From NCBI RefSeq assembly GCF_013267355.1, contig NZ_CP053985.1, positions 1,116,001-1,180,000 of the forward strand: a DNA stretch of 64,000 nucleotides, read 5' to 3'. Under the pieces are notes generated by a model, which saw only the letters and a list, made by a program, of their open reading frames with translations, did no database searches and was not told the origin of the DNA. Made by a program: the position numbers and the translations under genes. The stretch comes from Achromobacter pestifer (GTDB lineage Bacteria > Pseudomonadota > Gammaproteobacteria > Burkholderiales > Burkholderiaceae_B). How positions within the stretch are numbered: the stretch's first letter is position 1; each line of letters starts with the position of its first letter. Positions 8,214 through 17,114 of the stretch are shown one piece after another.

Positions 8214-9155
8214 ATGGCCAGCCCCGCTATGACTACCGATCATCCGCACTTGCGCCGCGATTTCGTCGGCTACGGCGCCAACCCGCCCGATCCCAAATGG
8301 CCGGACGGCGCGCGCCTGGCGCTGAACCTCTGCATCAACTACGAGGAAGGCGGCGAGCCTTCCGTGCCGGACGGCGACGCTGAATCCGAGACCGGGCTGA
8401 CCGAGGGCGGCGCGGGCGGCTTCGCCGGGCGCGACCTGGCGGCCGAATCGATGTTCGAGTACGGCAGCCGGATCGGCTTCTGGCGCGTGCACCGGCTGCT
8501 GCAGGAACGCGGCATGGCAGCCACGATACTGGGCTGCGGCCTGGCGCTGGAACGCAATCCTGAAGTCTGTGAGGCCATCAAGGCGGCGGGCTATGACGTG
8601 TGCGCGCACGGCTGGCGCTGGGAACGGCACCAGAACCTGACGCTGGAAGAGGAGCGCGAGCGTATCCGCCGCACGGTGGAATCGATCACCCGCACGGTGG
8701 GCTCGCGTCCGCTGGGCTGGTATTGCCGCTACGGCCCCAGCCTGAACACCCGCGCGCTGCTGGCCGAGGAAGGCGGCTTCCTCTACGACTCCGACACCTA
8801 CAACGATGAGCTGCCCTACTGGACCGAGGTCGCTGGCAAGCCCCACCTGCTGGTGCCCTACGGCCTGGCCAACAACGACGCCAAGTTCATCCGCGGCGGC
8901 ATGGCCACGGGGCAGGACCTGTTCGAGTACCTGCGCGACGCTTTCGACATGCTGTACGAGGAAGGCGCCACGGCTCCCAAGATGATGTCCGTGGGACTGC
9001 ATCTGCGGCTGGTCGGCCAGCCCGGGCGCGCAGCGGGCCTGGCGCGCTTCCTGGACCATGTGGCGGCGCGCGGCGACGTCTGGGTCTGCCGCCGCGCCGA
9101 CATCGCGCGCCACTGGCATGCGCACCATCCGGCCGCCCAGGGCGCCGCGCGCTGA
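8214..9155 (+). CDS. puuE: Allantoinase, PuuE type (polysaccharide-deacetylase fold)
   Basis: Metal-independent allantoinase of the deacetylase superfamily, opening allantoin to allantoate. The N-terminal block is diagnostic for PuuE: DFVGYGANPPDPKWPDGAR followed by LCINYEEGGE. Other features are FGSR-like EYGSRIGFWRVHRLL, CAHGWRWERHQN and GWYCRYGPSLNTR. Length from ATG 8214 is 313 aa, normal for the family; ATG 8229 is an alternative. It follows allA by 10 bp and precedes an orphan Bug receptor that may bind the ureide or its product. Confidence 0.85.
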   Translation: MASPAMTTDHPHLRRDFVGYGANPPDPKWPDGARLALNLCINYEEGGEPSVPDGDAESETGLTEGGAGGFAGRDLAAESMFEYGSRIGFWRVHRLLQERGMAATILGCGLALERNPEVCEAIKAAGYDVCAHGWRWERHQNLTLEEERERIRRTVESITRTVGSRPLGWYCRYGPSLNTRALLAEEGGFLYDSDTYNDELPYWTEVAGKPHLLVPYGLANNDAKFIRGGMATGQDLFEYLRDAFDMLYEEGATAPKMMSVGLHLRLVGQPGRAAGLARFLDHVAARGDVWVCRRADIARHWHAHHPAAQGAAR

Positions 9156-9198
9156 TTCGTTTTCTGCATCGCCCACGTTTTCTCATCAGGAGAGCAGC

Positions 9199-10194
9199 AT
9201 GTCGAAGTACCAGAAAATCAATCGCCGCGGCCTGCTGGCCACGGCCCTGGCCGGGTTGCTGGCGCTGGGCCTGAGCCCGGCGGCGCAGGCCGAGGCCTAT
9301 CCCAGCAAGCCCATCCGCATCGTCGTGCCCTTCCCGCCCGGCGGCGCGGCCGACACGCTGGCGCGCGCGCTGTCGCAGCAGTTGAACGACACGCTGGGCA
9401 AGCAGGTCATCGTGGAAAACCGGGCCGGCGCGGGCGGCACCATCGGCACCAATGCGGTGGCGCGCGCGGAGCCGGACGGCTACACGCTGCTGCTGGGCAA
9501 CGTGTCCACGCTGGCCATCGCGCCCAGCCTGTATCCGAACCTGAACTACGACCCGGTCAAGGACTTCACGCCCATCACGCTGGTGGGCAAGAGCCCGCTG
9601 GTGTTCGCGGTCAATCCGGGCCTGCAGGCGAAGAACCTGCCTGAGCTGATCGCCCTGGCGAACAAGGATCCGGGCAAGCTGACCTTCGGCTCTTCCGGCG
9701 CGGGCAGCATCACCCACCTGACCGGCGAAGTGCTGAACCTGGCCACGGGCGGCAAGCTGGTGCACGTGCCCTACAAGGGCAGCGCGCCGGTGCTGCTGGC
9801 GGTGGCCTCGGGCGAGTTGAGCATGGGCGTGACCCAGGTCGTGGAAATGCTGCCGCAGTACAAGGGCGGCCGGGTCGGCGCCGCGGCGGTGACGGGCATC
9901 GAGAAGTCGCCTGCCCTGCCCGAGGTGACGACCGCGGCATCGCAGGGAGTGAAGGGACTGGAAGCCACCACCTGGTACAGCCTGATGGCGCCGGCCGGCG
10001 TGCCCGCGGAAGTGGTGCAGCGCCTGCATCCGGCGCTGGAGAAGGTGCTGAACAACGCCGAGCTGCGCAAGCGCTTTGCCGACGAAGGCTTGATCCTGGC
10101 GCCGTCCACGCAGGCAGAACTGAGCGCGTTCCTGGGCAATGAAGTGCGTGACTGGGCCGCGGTGATCAAACAGGCCGGCGTCAAGCTCGACTGA
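9199..10194 (+). CDS. Bug/TctC-family periplasmic receptor
   Basis: 331-aa solute-binding protein, started at ATG 9199 behind CAGGAGAG. It has a signal peptide (NRRGLLATALAGLLALG ... AQAEAYPSKP); the RRGLL could also pass for a weak Tat motif. Bug landmarks: IRIVVPFPPGGAADTLAR, VENRAGAGGTIGTNAVARA, NLNYDPVKDFTPI, HVPYKGSAPVL, and the terminal AAVIKQAGVKLD. It is last in the GntR-allA-puuE operon, so a ureide or a downstream acid is a reasonable ligand guess. No TctAB membrane proteins are encoded nearby. Confidence 0.9.
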   Translation: MSKYQKINRRGLLATALAGLLALGLSPAAQAEAYPSKPIRIVVPFPPGGAADTLARALSQQLNDTLGKQVIVENRAGAGGTIGTNAVARAEPDGYTLLLGNVSTLAIAPSLYPNLNYDPVKDFTPITLVGKSPLVFAVNPGLQAKNLPELIALANKDPGKLTFGSSGAGSITHLTGEVLNLATGGKLVHVPYKGSAPVLLAVASGELSMGVTQVVEMLPQYKGGRVGAAAVTGIEKSPALPEVTTAASQGVKGLEATTWYSLMAPAGVPAEVVQRLHPALEKVLNNAELRKRFADEGLILAPSTQAELSAFLGNEVRDWAAVIKQAGVKLD

Positions 10195-10203
10195 CAATAA
10201 GCA

Positions 10204-10231
10204 GATCCGGGCCGCGCTCGCGGCCCGGATC
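10204..10231. terminator. Bidirectional hairpin between convergent genes
   Basis: A near-perfect hairpin with arms GATCCGGGCCGCG and CGCGGCCCGGATC lies in the 48-bp gap between the Bug gene and the leftward binding-protein gene. There is no clear T-run, but its position between convergent stops fits a shared terminator. Confidence 0.55.
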
Positions 10232-10242
10232 CGGCAACGGTC

Positions 10243-11802
10243 TTACTTGCCGTCGCGGACCTTGGTTTCCCAGGCCCGCGGCTTGCCTTCCCAGACCGAG
10301 AATCCTTCCACGCGCTTGCTGGACGCCCAAGCGTCCGCGCCGTTGTACAGCATCAGCATCGGCGTCTGTTCCAGCATCAGTGCGTGCAGCTGGTCGAACA
10401 GCGCCTGGCGCTTGGCCGGATCGGATTCCAGGAAGCTTTCATCGATCAGCTTCTGCGCCGCCGGGTCGTCCCAGACCTTGCGCGGCTGCTTGGCCTTGTC
10501 GCCCGAAAACTGCTCGAAGCTCAGCGAAGGATCCAGGCGCGACGAAAACGAGAACGAGCTGATCTGATACTTGCCGGTGTTGTAGCGGTCCAGCTGCGTG
10601 GCCCATTCCAGCACCTCGATCTTGGCGTTGATGCCCACCGCCTGCATCATGGCCTGCGCGATCACCGCCACCTGATAGCTGGGCACGTGGGCGCGCTTGT
10701 TGGCGTAGATCACCACGGGCTCGCCCTTGTAGCCGGCTTCCTTCAGCAGTTGCTGGGCCCGGGCCGGATCGTACTTGTAGCCACGCTTCTCGGCGTCCTT
10801 GTAATAGGCTGAACCCGCGTAGACGGCGGAGTTGTTCAGCTGGCCCAGGCCTTCGGAGGCCGCGGCCACGACCTGCGGAATATCCAGCGACGCGGCGATG
10901 GCCTGGCGGATCTTCACATTCTTCAGGACCGGATCCTCGGTCTGGAACAGCAGCACGTGCTTGACGGCATCGTGCGGGCTGAACACCGTCAGGTTCTTGG
11001 CGCTCTTCAGCTCGCCCACGTCGGTGTTGGTGATCTGCGCGGCGTCGATCGCGCCCGACAGCAGGCCCGCCTTCGAGGTGGAAGGATCCGGCACCACCAG
11101 GAACTTGACCTCTTCGGCCAGCGGTCGCTTGGAGCCCACGTAGCCGTCCGGCTTGTCGCCGGCGGGCGAGACGTAGTCCTTGTAGGCCGTCAACAAGGTG
11201 TATTCGCCGCGCTTCCAGTCCTTGAACATGTAGGGGCCGGTGCCGACCGGCTTGATCCAGGAACCGTCGGCCGCGACCGAATCCTTGGAGATGATGGCCG
11301 TCATGCCGCAATCGGTGCGGGCTAGCGAATCCAGGAACACCGCGGACTTGCGGTCCACCTTCATCACCACGGTCTGCGCGTCGGGCGCGGACACGTCCGT
11401 CACCTTCAGGCCGTTGCGGCCGTCGAAGTCGCTGCGGCAGCGCCAATCCGTCTTGGGATCCATGTAGCGCTGCCAGTTCCAGATCACGTCGGCCGAGGTC
11501 AGCGTGGCGCCGTTGTGGAACTTGACGCCATCGCGCAGCTTGAAGGTATAACTCAGGCCGTCTTCCGACAGGTCCACGGACTTCGCCAGCAAGGGGCCCA
11601 CGGTGCCGTTCTCGCGGTAGCCCACCAGGCCCTCGACGATGTTGAGCACCACGCCGTCGGTGGTGTTGTCGCGGTTGACGCCGGGGTTGGTCGAGCGGAT
11701 GTCGGCCGGCTGGGCGATGGTGAGCAGCGCGGCCTGGGCCGAACCGGCGGCGGCCAGCGCCAGGCTGAGCGCAAGCGCTCTGGGTACGAAAACGTGGTGC
11801 AT
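10243..11802 (-). CDS. ABC transporter substrate-binding protein, family 5 (paralogue of 4917-6479)
   Basis: DppA/OppA-type periplasmic receptor of about 519 aa. I take ATG 11802 because GGGGA lies just upstream and a clean signal peptide follows (MHHVFVPRALALSLALAAAGSAQA). It shares long stretches with the 4917 protein: ADIRSTNPGVNRDNTTDG, LRDGVKFHNGATLTSADV, GTGPYMFKDWKRGEYTLL, KQPRKVWDDP. It is leftward like the transporter operon upstream, but a terminator at 11926-11957 separates them. A TTGGCGCCAA site 42 bp before the start suggests its own GntR-controlled promoter. Confidence 0.9.
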   Translation of the reverse strand: MHHVFVPRALALSLALAAAGSAQAALLTIAQPADIRSTNPGVNRDNTTDGVVLNIVEGLVGYRENGTVGPLLAKSVDLSEDGLSYTFKLRDGVKFHNGATLTSADVIWNWQRYMDPKTDWRCRSDFDGRNGLKVTDVSAPDAQTVVMKVDRKSAVFLDSLARTDCGMTAIISKDSVAADGSWIKPVGTGPYMFKDWKRGEYTLLTAYKDYVSPAGDKPDGYVGSKRPLAEEVKFLVVPDPSTSKAGLLSGAIDAAQITNTDVGELKSAKNLTVFSPHDAVKHVLLFQTEDPVLKNVKIRQAIAASLDIPQVVAAASEGLGQLNNSAVYAGSAYYKDAEKRGYKYDPARAQQLLKEAGYKGEPVVIYANKRAHVPSYQVAVIAQAMMQAVGINAKIEVLEWATQLDRYNTGKYQISSFSFSSRLDPSLSFEQFSGDKAKQPRKVWDDPAAQKLIDESFLESDPAKRQALFDQLHALMLEQTPMLMLYNGADAWASSKRVEGFSVWEGKPRAWETKVRDGK

Positions 11803-11843
11803 GCAAAGACTCCCCGGCGTGCGGCGCAAAATTCACGCATATA

Positions 11844-11853
11844 TTGGCGCCAA
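11844..11853. promoter_or_regulatory. TTGGCGCCAA palindrome (copy 2 of 3), candidate GntR operator
   Basis: Flank TATTGGCGCCAAAATTAGCT differs by only one base from the corresponding flank at 3665-3684. It sits 42 bp upstream of the leftward binding-protein start at 11802. Confidence 0.65.
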
Positions 11854-11925
11854 AATTAGCTGCCCATTATGGGCGGAATGCGCCGCTCCGCTATCGGGGG
11901 TATCCCTGAAGACGTTGCCGCAATG

Positions 11926-11957
11926 AAAAACGGCGGCCCTCTTTCCGAAGGCCGCCG
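11926..11957 (-). terminator. Intrinsic terminator of the GntR gene
   Basis: On the minus strand an 8-bp stem (CGGCGGCC / GGCCGCCG, 11-nt loop) is followed directly by five T residues. It begins about 30 bp after the GntR stop at 11989 and separates that gene from the binding-protein gene downstream. Confidence 0.75.
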
Positions 11958-11988
11958 CATGCGTGCAGCGCGGATCGCGCCAGGCGCG

Positions 11989-12609
11989 TCAGGAAATGTC
12001 CTGCCCCACGTGCTGGGCGATGATTTTCTGCAGGCGCTTGACGTCGCGCGCTTCCAGCGCGTCGACCATGTCGAAATGCTCGCGCGCGGAGATCTCGATG
12101 CGCGATCGCGTCACCCATTCCTTGGCCGGCGCCGCCGGGCCGCGGGCCCGGGTTTCCTGGATCAGCGCGGTCAGTTCGCGGTTGCGGCACATGTCGTACA
12201 TGCCCGCATGGAAAGCCAGGTTGACCTCGTACTGTTCCAGCAGCGTGCCATCCTGCAGCAGCTTGGCGAAGCGTTCGGCCAGGGTGCGCAGCGCACGGAC
12301 CTTGGCCACGGTGACGTTGGGCATCAGGTCCGCCGCCGCGCCCGTTTCCAGCAGGATGCGGATGTCGCGGATCTGCAGATGCTGGTCCGGGTCCATGGCG
12401 TAGACGTGATAGCCCCGGTTCGGAATGTGCGCGATCAGCCGCTTGGCGGCCAATTGGTCTAACGCCCGCCGAACGTCCAGACGCTTGGCGTCGTAGCGTT
12501 CCTGCAGGTCGATCTGTTTCAGCCAGGCGCCGGGACCGTACACGCCCGCCTGAATATCATGGGCGATGCGATCAACCAGGCCGGGCTGCGCCGTTGCCGC
12601 TTTCGGCAT
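11989..12609 (-). CDS. GntR-family (FCD) regulator, putative controller of the TTGGCGCCAA regulon
   Basis: 206-aa regulator. N-terminal winged helix: VDRIAHDIQAGVYGPGAWLK, then QERYDAKRLDVRRALDQLAAKRLI, residues ~10-65. C-terminal FCD domain: IRDIRILLETGAAADLM, AFHAGMYDMCRNREL, SAREHFDMVDALEARDVKRL. It is the last gene of a leftward operon (hydrolase, permeases, ATPase) and ends at an intrinsic terminator. Being the only regulator among the genes that carry TTGGCGCCAA sites, it is the natural candidate for their repressor. That link is inference. Confidence 0.88.
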   Translation of the reverse strand: MPKAATAQPGLVDRIAHDIQAGVYGPGAWLKQIDLQERYDAKRLDVRRALDQLAAKRLIAHIPNRGYHVYAMDPDQHLQIRDIRILLETGAAADLMPNVTVAKVRALRTLAERFAKLLQDGTLLEQYEVNLAFHAGMYDMCRNRELTALIQETRARGPAAPAKEWVTRSRIEISAREHFDMVDALEARDVKRLQKIIAQHVGQDIS

Positions 12610-12655
12610 GGACCACTCCCGTCTATCAAATCCGAAGCGCGTATTTTATGCGTAA

Positions 12656-12692
12656 GTATCCCGGGGGATGGTGCCGGCGCCCCCAGGGATAC
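12656..12692. other. Bulged hairpin between ATPase and GntR genes
   Basis: GTATCCCGGGGG pairs with CCCCCAGGGATAC across a 12-nt loop with one bulged A. No T-run follows on the minus strand. The gap is leftward intra-operon, so this may be an mRNA-stability or attenuation element. The GGGATACCC string also occurs (reverse complement) at 11898-11906, and GGGATACC at 6975. Confidence 0.4.
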
Positions 12693-12699
12693 CCGCCCC

Positions 12700-14355
12700 T
12701 CAGGCGCTGGCCCGCAACGGCTGCTGCCGGTCCAGCCGCCAGCGCAGGCGCACGCCGCCGGTATCGGTGGACTCCAGCGCCGGAATTGCCGACAGCAGGC
12801 TGCGGGTGTACTCCTCTTGCGGTTGATCGAAGACGGTGTCGCGCGAGCCCTGTTCGACGATGCCGCCGTCGCGCATCACCACCACGCGGTCGGCCACCTG
12901 CTCCACCACGCCCAGATCGTGGCTGATGAACAGGCAGGAAAAGCCATGGCGTTCCTGCAGGTCGGCGAACAGGTCCAACACCTGCGCGCGCACGGTCACG
13001 TCCAGCGCGGACACCGGCTCGTCGGCGATGACGAAGGCCGGACGGCGCACGATGGCGCGGGCGATCGCCACGCGCTGGCGCTGCCCGCCCGACATCTCGT
13101 GCGGATAGCGTTTGGCGTATTCGGAACCCAGCCCCACTTCGGCCAGCACTTCGTCCACCCGGCGGCGCTTTTCCGCCGCGGGCATGCCGTCCAGCATGCG
13201 CAGGCCCTCGCCCACCAGTTGGCCGATGGTCATGCGCGGGTCCAGCGAGGAATACGGATCCTGGAACACCATCTGGCAATTCAGCCGGTAGTCGCGCCAG
13301 GAGGCCGACCGGCGGCTCACGGGCTGGCCGCGGAACAGAATCTGGCCGGAGGTCGGCGCCAGCAGTCCGGCAATGGCCCGGCCCAGCGTGGTCTTGCCCG
13401 ACCCCGAGCCGCCCACCACCGCCACCACCTCGCGCGGCTTGACGTGCAGGTCTATGCCGTTGAGCGCGCGCTTGGCGCCGGTGCGCGAGAACAGCCGTTG
13501 ATGGCCGGCATAGTCGACCACCAGGTTCTTGACCTCGACGATGGGCGCCTCCTTGCCCAACTGGCGCGCCGGCAGCCGGCGCGGCATGGCGTCCAGCAGC
13601 TTGCGCGTGTAGGGATGCTGCGGCCGCTCCAGAATGCTGGCGGTGGCGCCGGTCTCCAGCACCTTGCCGTGCTGCATCACCACCATGCGTTCGGTGTAGC
13701 GCGCCACCATCGGCAGGTCGTGGCTGATCATCAGCACCGCCGTGTGGTGTTCGCGCGTGAGGTCCACCATCAGTTCCAGCACGTCGCGCTGCACCACCGC
13801 GTCCAGCGCCGTGGTGGGTTCGTCGGCGATCAGCAGCGCGGGTTCCAGCAGCATCACGGACGCCAGCATCATGCGCTGGCGCATGCCGCCGGAGAACTCG
13901 TGCGGCCAGGCCTCCATGGCCCCTTTGGGGTCGCGGATGCCGACCCGGCGCAGCATATCCAGGATGCGTTCGCGGCGCGCAGCGGTGGAAAGGTCCTTGC
14001 GGTGCAGCCGCAGGCCCTCCTCCAGCTGGCGGCCGATGGGCATGGAAGGATTCAGCGAGGTCATCGGCTCCTGGAACACCATGCCGATGCGCGCTCCGCG
14101 CAGCTTGCGCAGCGCGGCGGGCGACGCCTGCGTCACCTCCACGCCTTCGAACTTGATGGAGCCGCCGGCCACCACCAGCGGCGACGGCGTCAGGCCCATG
14201 ATGGCGCGCGCGGCCTGCGTCTTGCCGCTGCCGGATTCGCCGACGATGCCGACCATCTCGCCGGGCGCCACCTCGAAGGACACCCCGCTGACGATGCCGC
14301 GCCCGCCTGGGCCGACGCTCAGCGACAGATTCGATACCGATACCAATGCGCTCAT
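12700..14355 (-). CDS. Peptide-type ABC transporter ATPase, fused DppD-DppF
   Basis: 551-aa protein carrying two ABC ATPase modules, energising DppBC-type permeases at the inner membrane. Module 1: Walker A GESGSGKTQ, signature FSGGMRQRMMLA, Walker B LLIADEPTTALD. Module 2 from about residue 270: Walker A GGSGSGKTT, signature MSGGQRQRVAIA, Walker B FVIADEPVSALD. The PYTRKLL- and EYTRSLLSA-type tails are typical of oligopeptide/nickel ATPases. The start at 14355 overlaps the permease stop by one base. The sole operon-encoded ATPase, it would serve both binding proteins at 4917 and 10243. Confidence 0.93.
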   Translation of the reverse strand: MSALVSVSNLSLSVGPGGRGIVSGVSFEVAPGEMVGIVGESGSGKTQAARAIMGLTPSPLVVAGGSIKFEGVEVTQASPAALRKLRGARIGMVFQEPMTSLNPSMPIGRQLEEGLRLHRKDLSTAARRERILDMLRRVGIRDPKGAMEAWPHEFSGGMRQRMMLASVMLLEPALLIADEPTTALDAVVQRDVLELMVDLTREHHTAVLMISHDLPMVARYTERMVVMQHGKVLETGATASILERPQHPYTRKLLDAMPRRLPARQLGKEAPIVEVKNLVVDYAGHQRLFSRTGAKRALNGIDLHVKPREVVAVVGGSGSGKTTLGRAIAGLLAPTSGQILFRGQPVSRRSASWRDYRLNCQMVFQDPYSSLDPRMTIGQLVGEGLRMLDGMPAAEKRRRVDEVLAEVGLGSEYAKRYPHEMSGGQRQRVAIARAIVRRPAFVIADEPVSALDVTVRAQVLDLFADLQERHGFSCLFISHDLGVVEQVADRVVVMRDGGIVEQGSRDTVFDQPQEEYTRSLLSAIPALESTDTGGVRLRWRLDRQQPLRASA

Positions 14356-15173
14356 TACACGCCCCTCATGCGGGGATCGAAACGGTCACGCACCGCGTCG
14401 CCCAGCAGATTGATCCCCAGCAGCGCGAGCGCGATGGCCAGGCCGGGAAGTATGGATAGATAGGAAGCCTGCGCCATGAACGGCCGGGCGGCGGCCAGCA
14501 TGTTGCCCCAGGTGGGCGCGGGAGGCGGCACGCCCAGGCCCAGGAAGGACAGCGCGCTTTCCGCCAGGATCACCCAGCCGAACATGGAGGTCGCCAGGAC
14601 CGTCAGCGGCGCCACGCAATTGGGCAGCACGTGGCGGAACATGGTGTAGAGCTCGGAGTTGCCCAGCACGCGCGAGGATTCGATGAACTCCTTCTCGCGC
14701 AGCGACAGCACCGTGCCGCGCACGATGCGCGTCACCGACGGCGTGTAGGCCAGGCCCAGCGCCAGGATGATGCCGTACTTGTTGGCGCCCACTACTGCCA
14801 GCAGGCCCAGCGCCAGCAGCAGGCCGGGAAAGGCCAGCAGGGCGTTGTTGAAGGCCATGATGATGCGGTCGGTCCAGCCTCGCACGAAACCCGTGAGCGT
14901 GCCGACGATCGTGCCCGCGACGATGGCGAAGCTCACCGTCAGCAGGCTGATCCAGACGCTGCTGGAGGCGCCGGCCAGCAGGCGCGACAGCTCGTCGCGG
15001 CCGAATTCGTCCGTGCCCAGCAGGAACTCGCCGCCGGGCGGCTTCAGGCGCGCCACGAAGTTGATCTTGAGCGGGTCATGCGGCGTCCAGAAGGCGCCCA
15101 TGACGGCCGCCACCAGCATCAGCGCCACGATGGCGCCGCCCAGTAGCGCGTTGGCTGCAATTCGCTTTTTCAT
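14355..15173 (-). CDS. Peptide-type ABC permease, DppC-like
   Basis: 272-aa inner-membrane subunit started at ATG 15173 (MKKRIAANALLGG), which overlaps the stop of the DppB-like gene as ATGA; the upstream extension is discarded. Features: N-terminal membrane segment, LLGTDEFGRDELSRLLAGASSS (the DppC LGTDxxGRD motif), several TM helices and the EAA-type loop around EFIESSRVLGNSELYTMFRHVLPN. It ends FDPRMRGV as many DppC proteins do. It pairs with the upstream DppB-like and downstream fused ATPase. Confidence 0.93.
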   Translation of the reverse strand: MKKRIAANALLGGAIVALMLVAAVMGAFWTPHDPLKINFVARLKPPGGEFLLGTDEFGRDELSRLLAGASSSVWISLLTVSFAIVAGTIVGTLTGFVRGWTDRIIMAFNNALLAFPGLLLALGLLAVVGANKYGIILALGLAYTPSVTRIVRGTVLSLREKEFIESSRVLGNSELYTMFRHVLPNCVAPLTVLATSMFGWVILAESALSFLGLGVPPPAPTWGNMLAAARPFMAQASYLSILPGLAIALALLGINLLGDAVRDRFDPRMRGV

Positions 15174-16114
15174 TCGGCGGTCACTCTCGGGTCGAAGAGG
15201 GGATAGCAAAGGTCGATGAACAGGTTCACGATCACGTAGACCACGCCCACGAACAGCAGGCAGCCCTGGATCACCGGGTAATCGCGGGCGAAGATGGAGT
15301 CCACCAGCAGGCGTCCCAGCCCGGGAATGGTGAACACGGTCTCCACCACCGCGATGCCGCCCAGCAGGTTGCCCAGCACCAGGCCGATCAGCGTCCAGGT
15401 GGGGCCGAAGGCGTTGCGGAACGCATGGCGCATCAGCACCGCGGATTCCGACAGGCCCTTGGCGCGCGCATGGGTGATGTAGTCCAGCCGCAGCACTTCC
15501 AGCGTGCTGGCCCGCGCCATGCGCATCAGCACGCCGATCTCATGCAGGAACAGCGTCAGGATGGGCATGGCCAGGTACAGCAGGCCGGCCTTCCAGTCTT
15601 CGCCGATGGAGACATAGCCCACCACCGGCAGCCATTGCAGCTTGAGGCCGAAGAAGATCAGCAGCAGCAGGCCCAGCCAGAAGGTGGGGATCGACACCAG
15701 CAGCGTGGCCGTGCCGACCAGCAGCAGGTCGGGCGCCTTGTTCTGCTTCCAGGCGGCGATCATCCCGGCCGGCACCGCCACCAACGCGGCGAACAGCACC
15801 GCCACCAGCACCACGCGGCCGCTGATCAGAAAGCGGTCCCACACCAGCGGCAGCACCGGCTGGCCGGTATTGATGGACGAACCCAGATCCCCGTGCAGCA
15901 TGTTGCCGAACCAGATGCCGAACTGGGTGAGCCAGGTCTGGTCCAGCCCCAGCCGCGCCCGCAGGTCGGCCAGCGCGGCCGGCGTCGCCAAGTCGCCCAG
16001 CAGCAGTTGGGCGGGGTCGCCCGGGATGAGCCGGATCATCACGAACACCGCCACCGCCACGATCAGCAGCGTCGGTATGGCCATGACGATACGGGATAGC
16101 GCAAAACGCAGCAT
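15170..16114 (-). CDS. Peptide-type ABC permease, DppB-like
   Basis: 314-aa inner-membrane subunit with the typical DppB start (first TM, then FVMIRLIPGDPAQLLLGD), a periplasmic domain with LNQTWLTQF-type sequence, and the cytoplasmic EAA loop DYITHARAKGLSE. Its C-terminus IDLCYPLFDPRV is characteristic. It lies 61 bp after the alpha/beta hydrolase and overlaps the DppC-like gene by 4 bp, so the four genes read as one operon. Confidence 0.93.
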   Translation of the reverse strand: MLRFALSRIVMAIPTLLIVAVAVFVMIRLIPGDPAQLLLGDLATPAALADLRARLGLDQTWLTQFGIWFGNMLHGDLGSSINTGQPVLPLVWDRFLISGRVVLVAVLFAALVAVPAGMIAAWKQNKAPDLLLVGTATLLVSIPTFWLGLLLLIFFGLKLQWLPVVGYVSIGEDWKAGLLYLAMPILTLFLHEIGVLMRMARASTLEVLRLDYITHARAKGLSESAVLMRHAFRNAFGPTWTLIGLVLGNLLGGIAVVETVFTIPGLGRLLVDSIFARDYPVIQGCLLFVGVVYVIVNLFIDLCYPLFDPRVTAE

Positions 16115-16175
16115 GCCCCTCTCCTATTCCTAGTCGCGGCCCCGCGGATGCCCGCAAGCGCCGCGTCCGCTGGTC

Positions 16176-17045
16176 TCAGTTGTCTTCATGCCGCAGCTTG
16201 CGCAGGGCGGCGGCCAGGAAGTCCTGCACCTGGCCCACGCACTTCAAACCGTCATGCGGCACGTTTTCCACCACATCCAGCACCGCGTTCACGCCCTGGG
16301 CTTCGAACGAGCGGCGCAACGACTCCAGGCGCTCGGGGCGCGTGTTGCCGGCGGAGTTGGCGCCGGGCATGAAGAACTTGCCGCCTTCGCGGTGGGTGAT
16401 TTCCCAGGTCTCCAGGTCGGCCTTGCCCACGATCATGTGCACCGCCACCTGCTTGAGCGCTTCAATGTCGATGGGTTTGCCGAAACGGGCCTGCGCGTCG
16501 CGCACGCCCACCCACCAATCCTGGCTGGGATCCAGCAGCGTGACCGAGCCCGGCGCGCCGATCGACACGGCCCACAGGCTTTCCGGATGCAGGTAGGCGA
16601 ATCGATTCACGAACTGGCCGCCGCCGGAGTAGCCGAACAATCCGAAGCGCGAAAAATCGCAGCCGAACTTCTCGCCCACCTCCGCCACCATGTCCAGCAG
16701 GATCTCGTCATAGCGGATGTCGCCTTCGCGCAATTGCTTGAAGCCGTCGCGGTTGCCGTCGCCCAGCGGGCTGACGGGGAACAGCGGGCACAGCACGATG
16801 CAATCGTTCCAGCGGGCGAACTCCGCGAAGGCGTCGCGGTATTCCACAAAGGCGCGGCCGGTGCCGTGCATGATCACCACCAACTGCATCGGATGCCTGG
16901 CGCTGTCGATGTGCGGCGGCACAAAGGTGCAATAGGAAAAGCGCGGGTCGGAACGGGCGGCGAAGACGGTACTGTGGCCCAGGTCGTACATGGCCCGCGC
17001 GCGGGCGGCGTCGGGCTGGATGGCGGGTGCTGCGTTGGACTGCAT
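16176..17045 (-). CDS. Alpha/beta hydrolase (esterase/dienelactone-hydrolase-like)
   Basis: 289-aa cytoplasmic alpha/beta hydrolase. Oxyanion-hole loop HGTGR at about residue 60, nucleophile elbow GYSGGG (Ser140) and a late His in NVPHDGLK form a plausible catalytic triad. No signal peptide. It is first in the leftward transporter operon, with a TTGGCGCCAA site 70 bp upstream. Likely cleaves an ester or amide in the imported compound. The substrate is not deducible; it could be shared with the C45 enzyme at 3744. Confidence 0.8.
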   Translation of the reverse strand: MQSNAAPAIQPDAARARAMYDLGHSTVFAARSDPRFSYCTFVPPHIDSARHPMQLVVIMHGTGRAFVEYRDAFAEFARWNDCIVLCPLFPVSPLGDGNRDGFKQLREGDIRYDEILLDMVAEVGEKFGCDFSRFGLFGYSGGGQFVNRFAYLHPESLWAVSIGAPGSVTLLDPSQDWWVGVRDAQARFGKPIDIEALKQVAVHMIVGKADLETWEITHREGGKFFMPGANSAGNTRPERLESLRRSFEAQGVNAVLDVVENVPHDGLKCVGQVQDFLAAALRKLRHEDN

Positions 17046-17114
17046 GATTTCCTCGTTTCCATGGCCACGGGGGCCGATGGTCTGTGCCGGTGGTCGAAAT
17101 AATGATCACATAAA

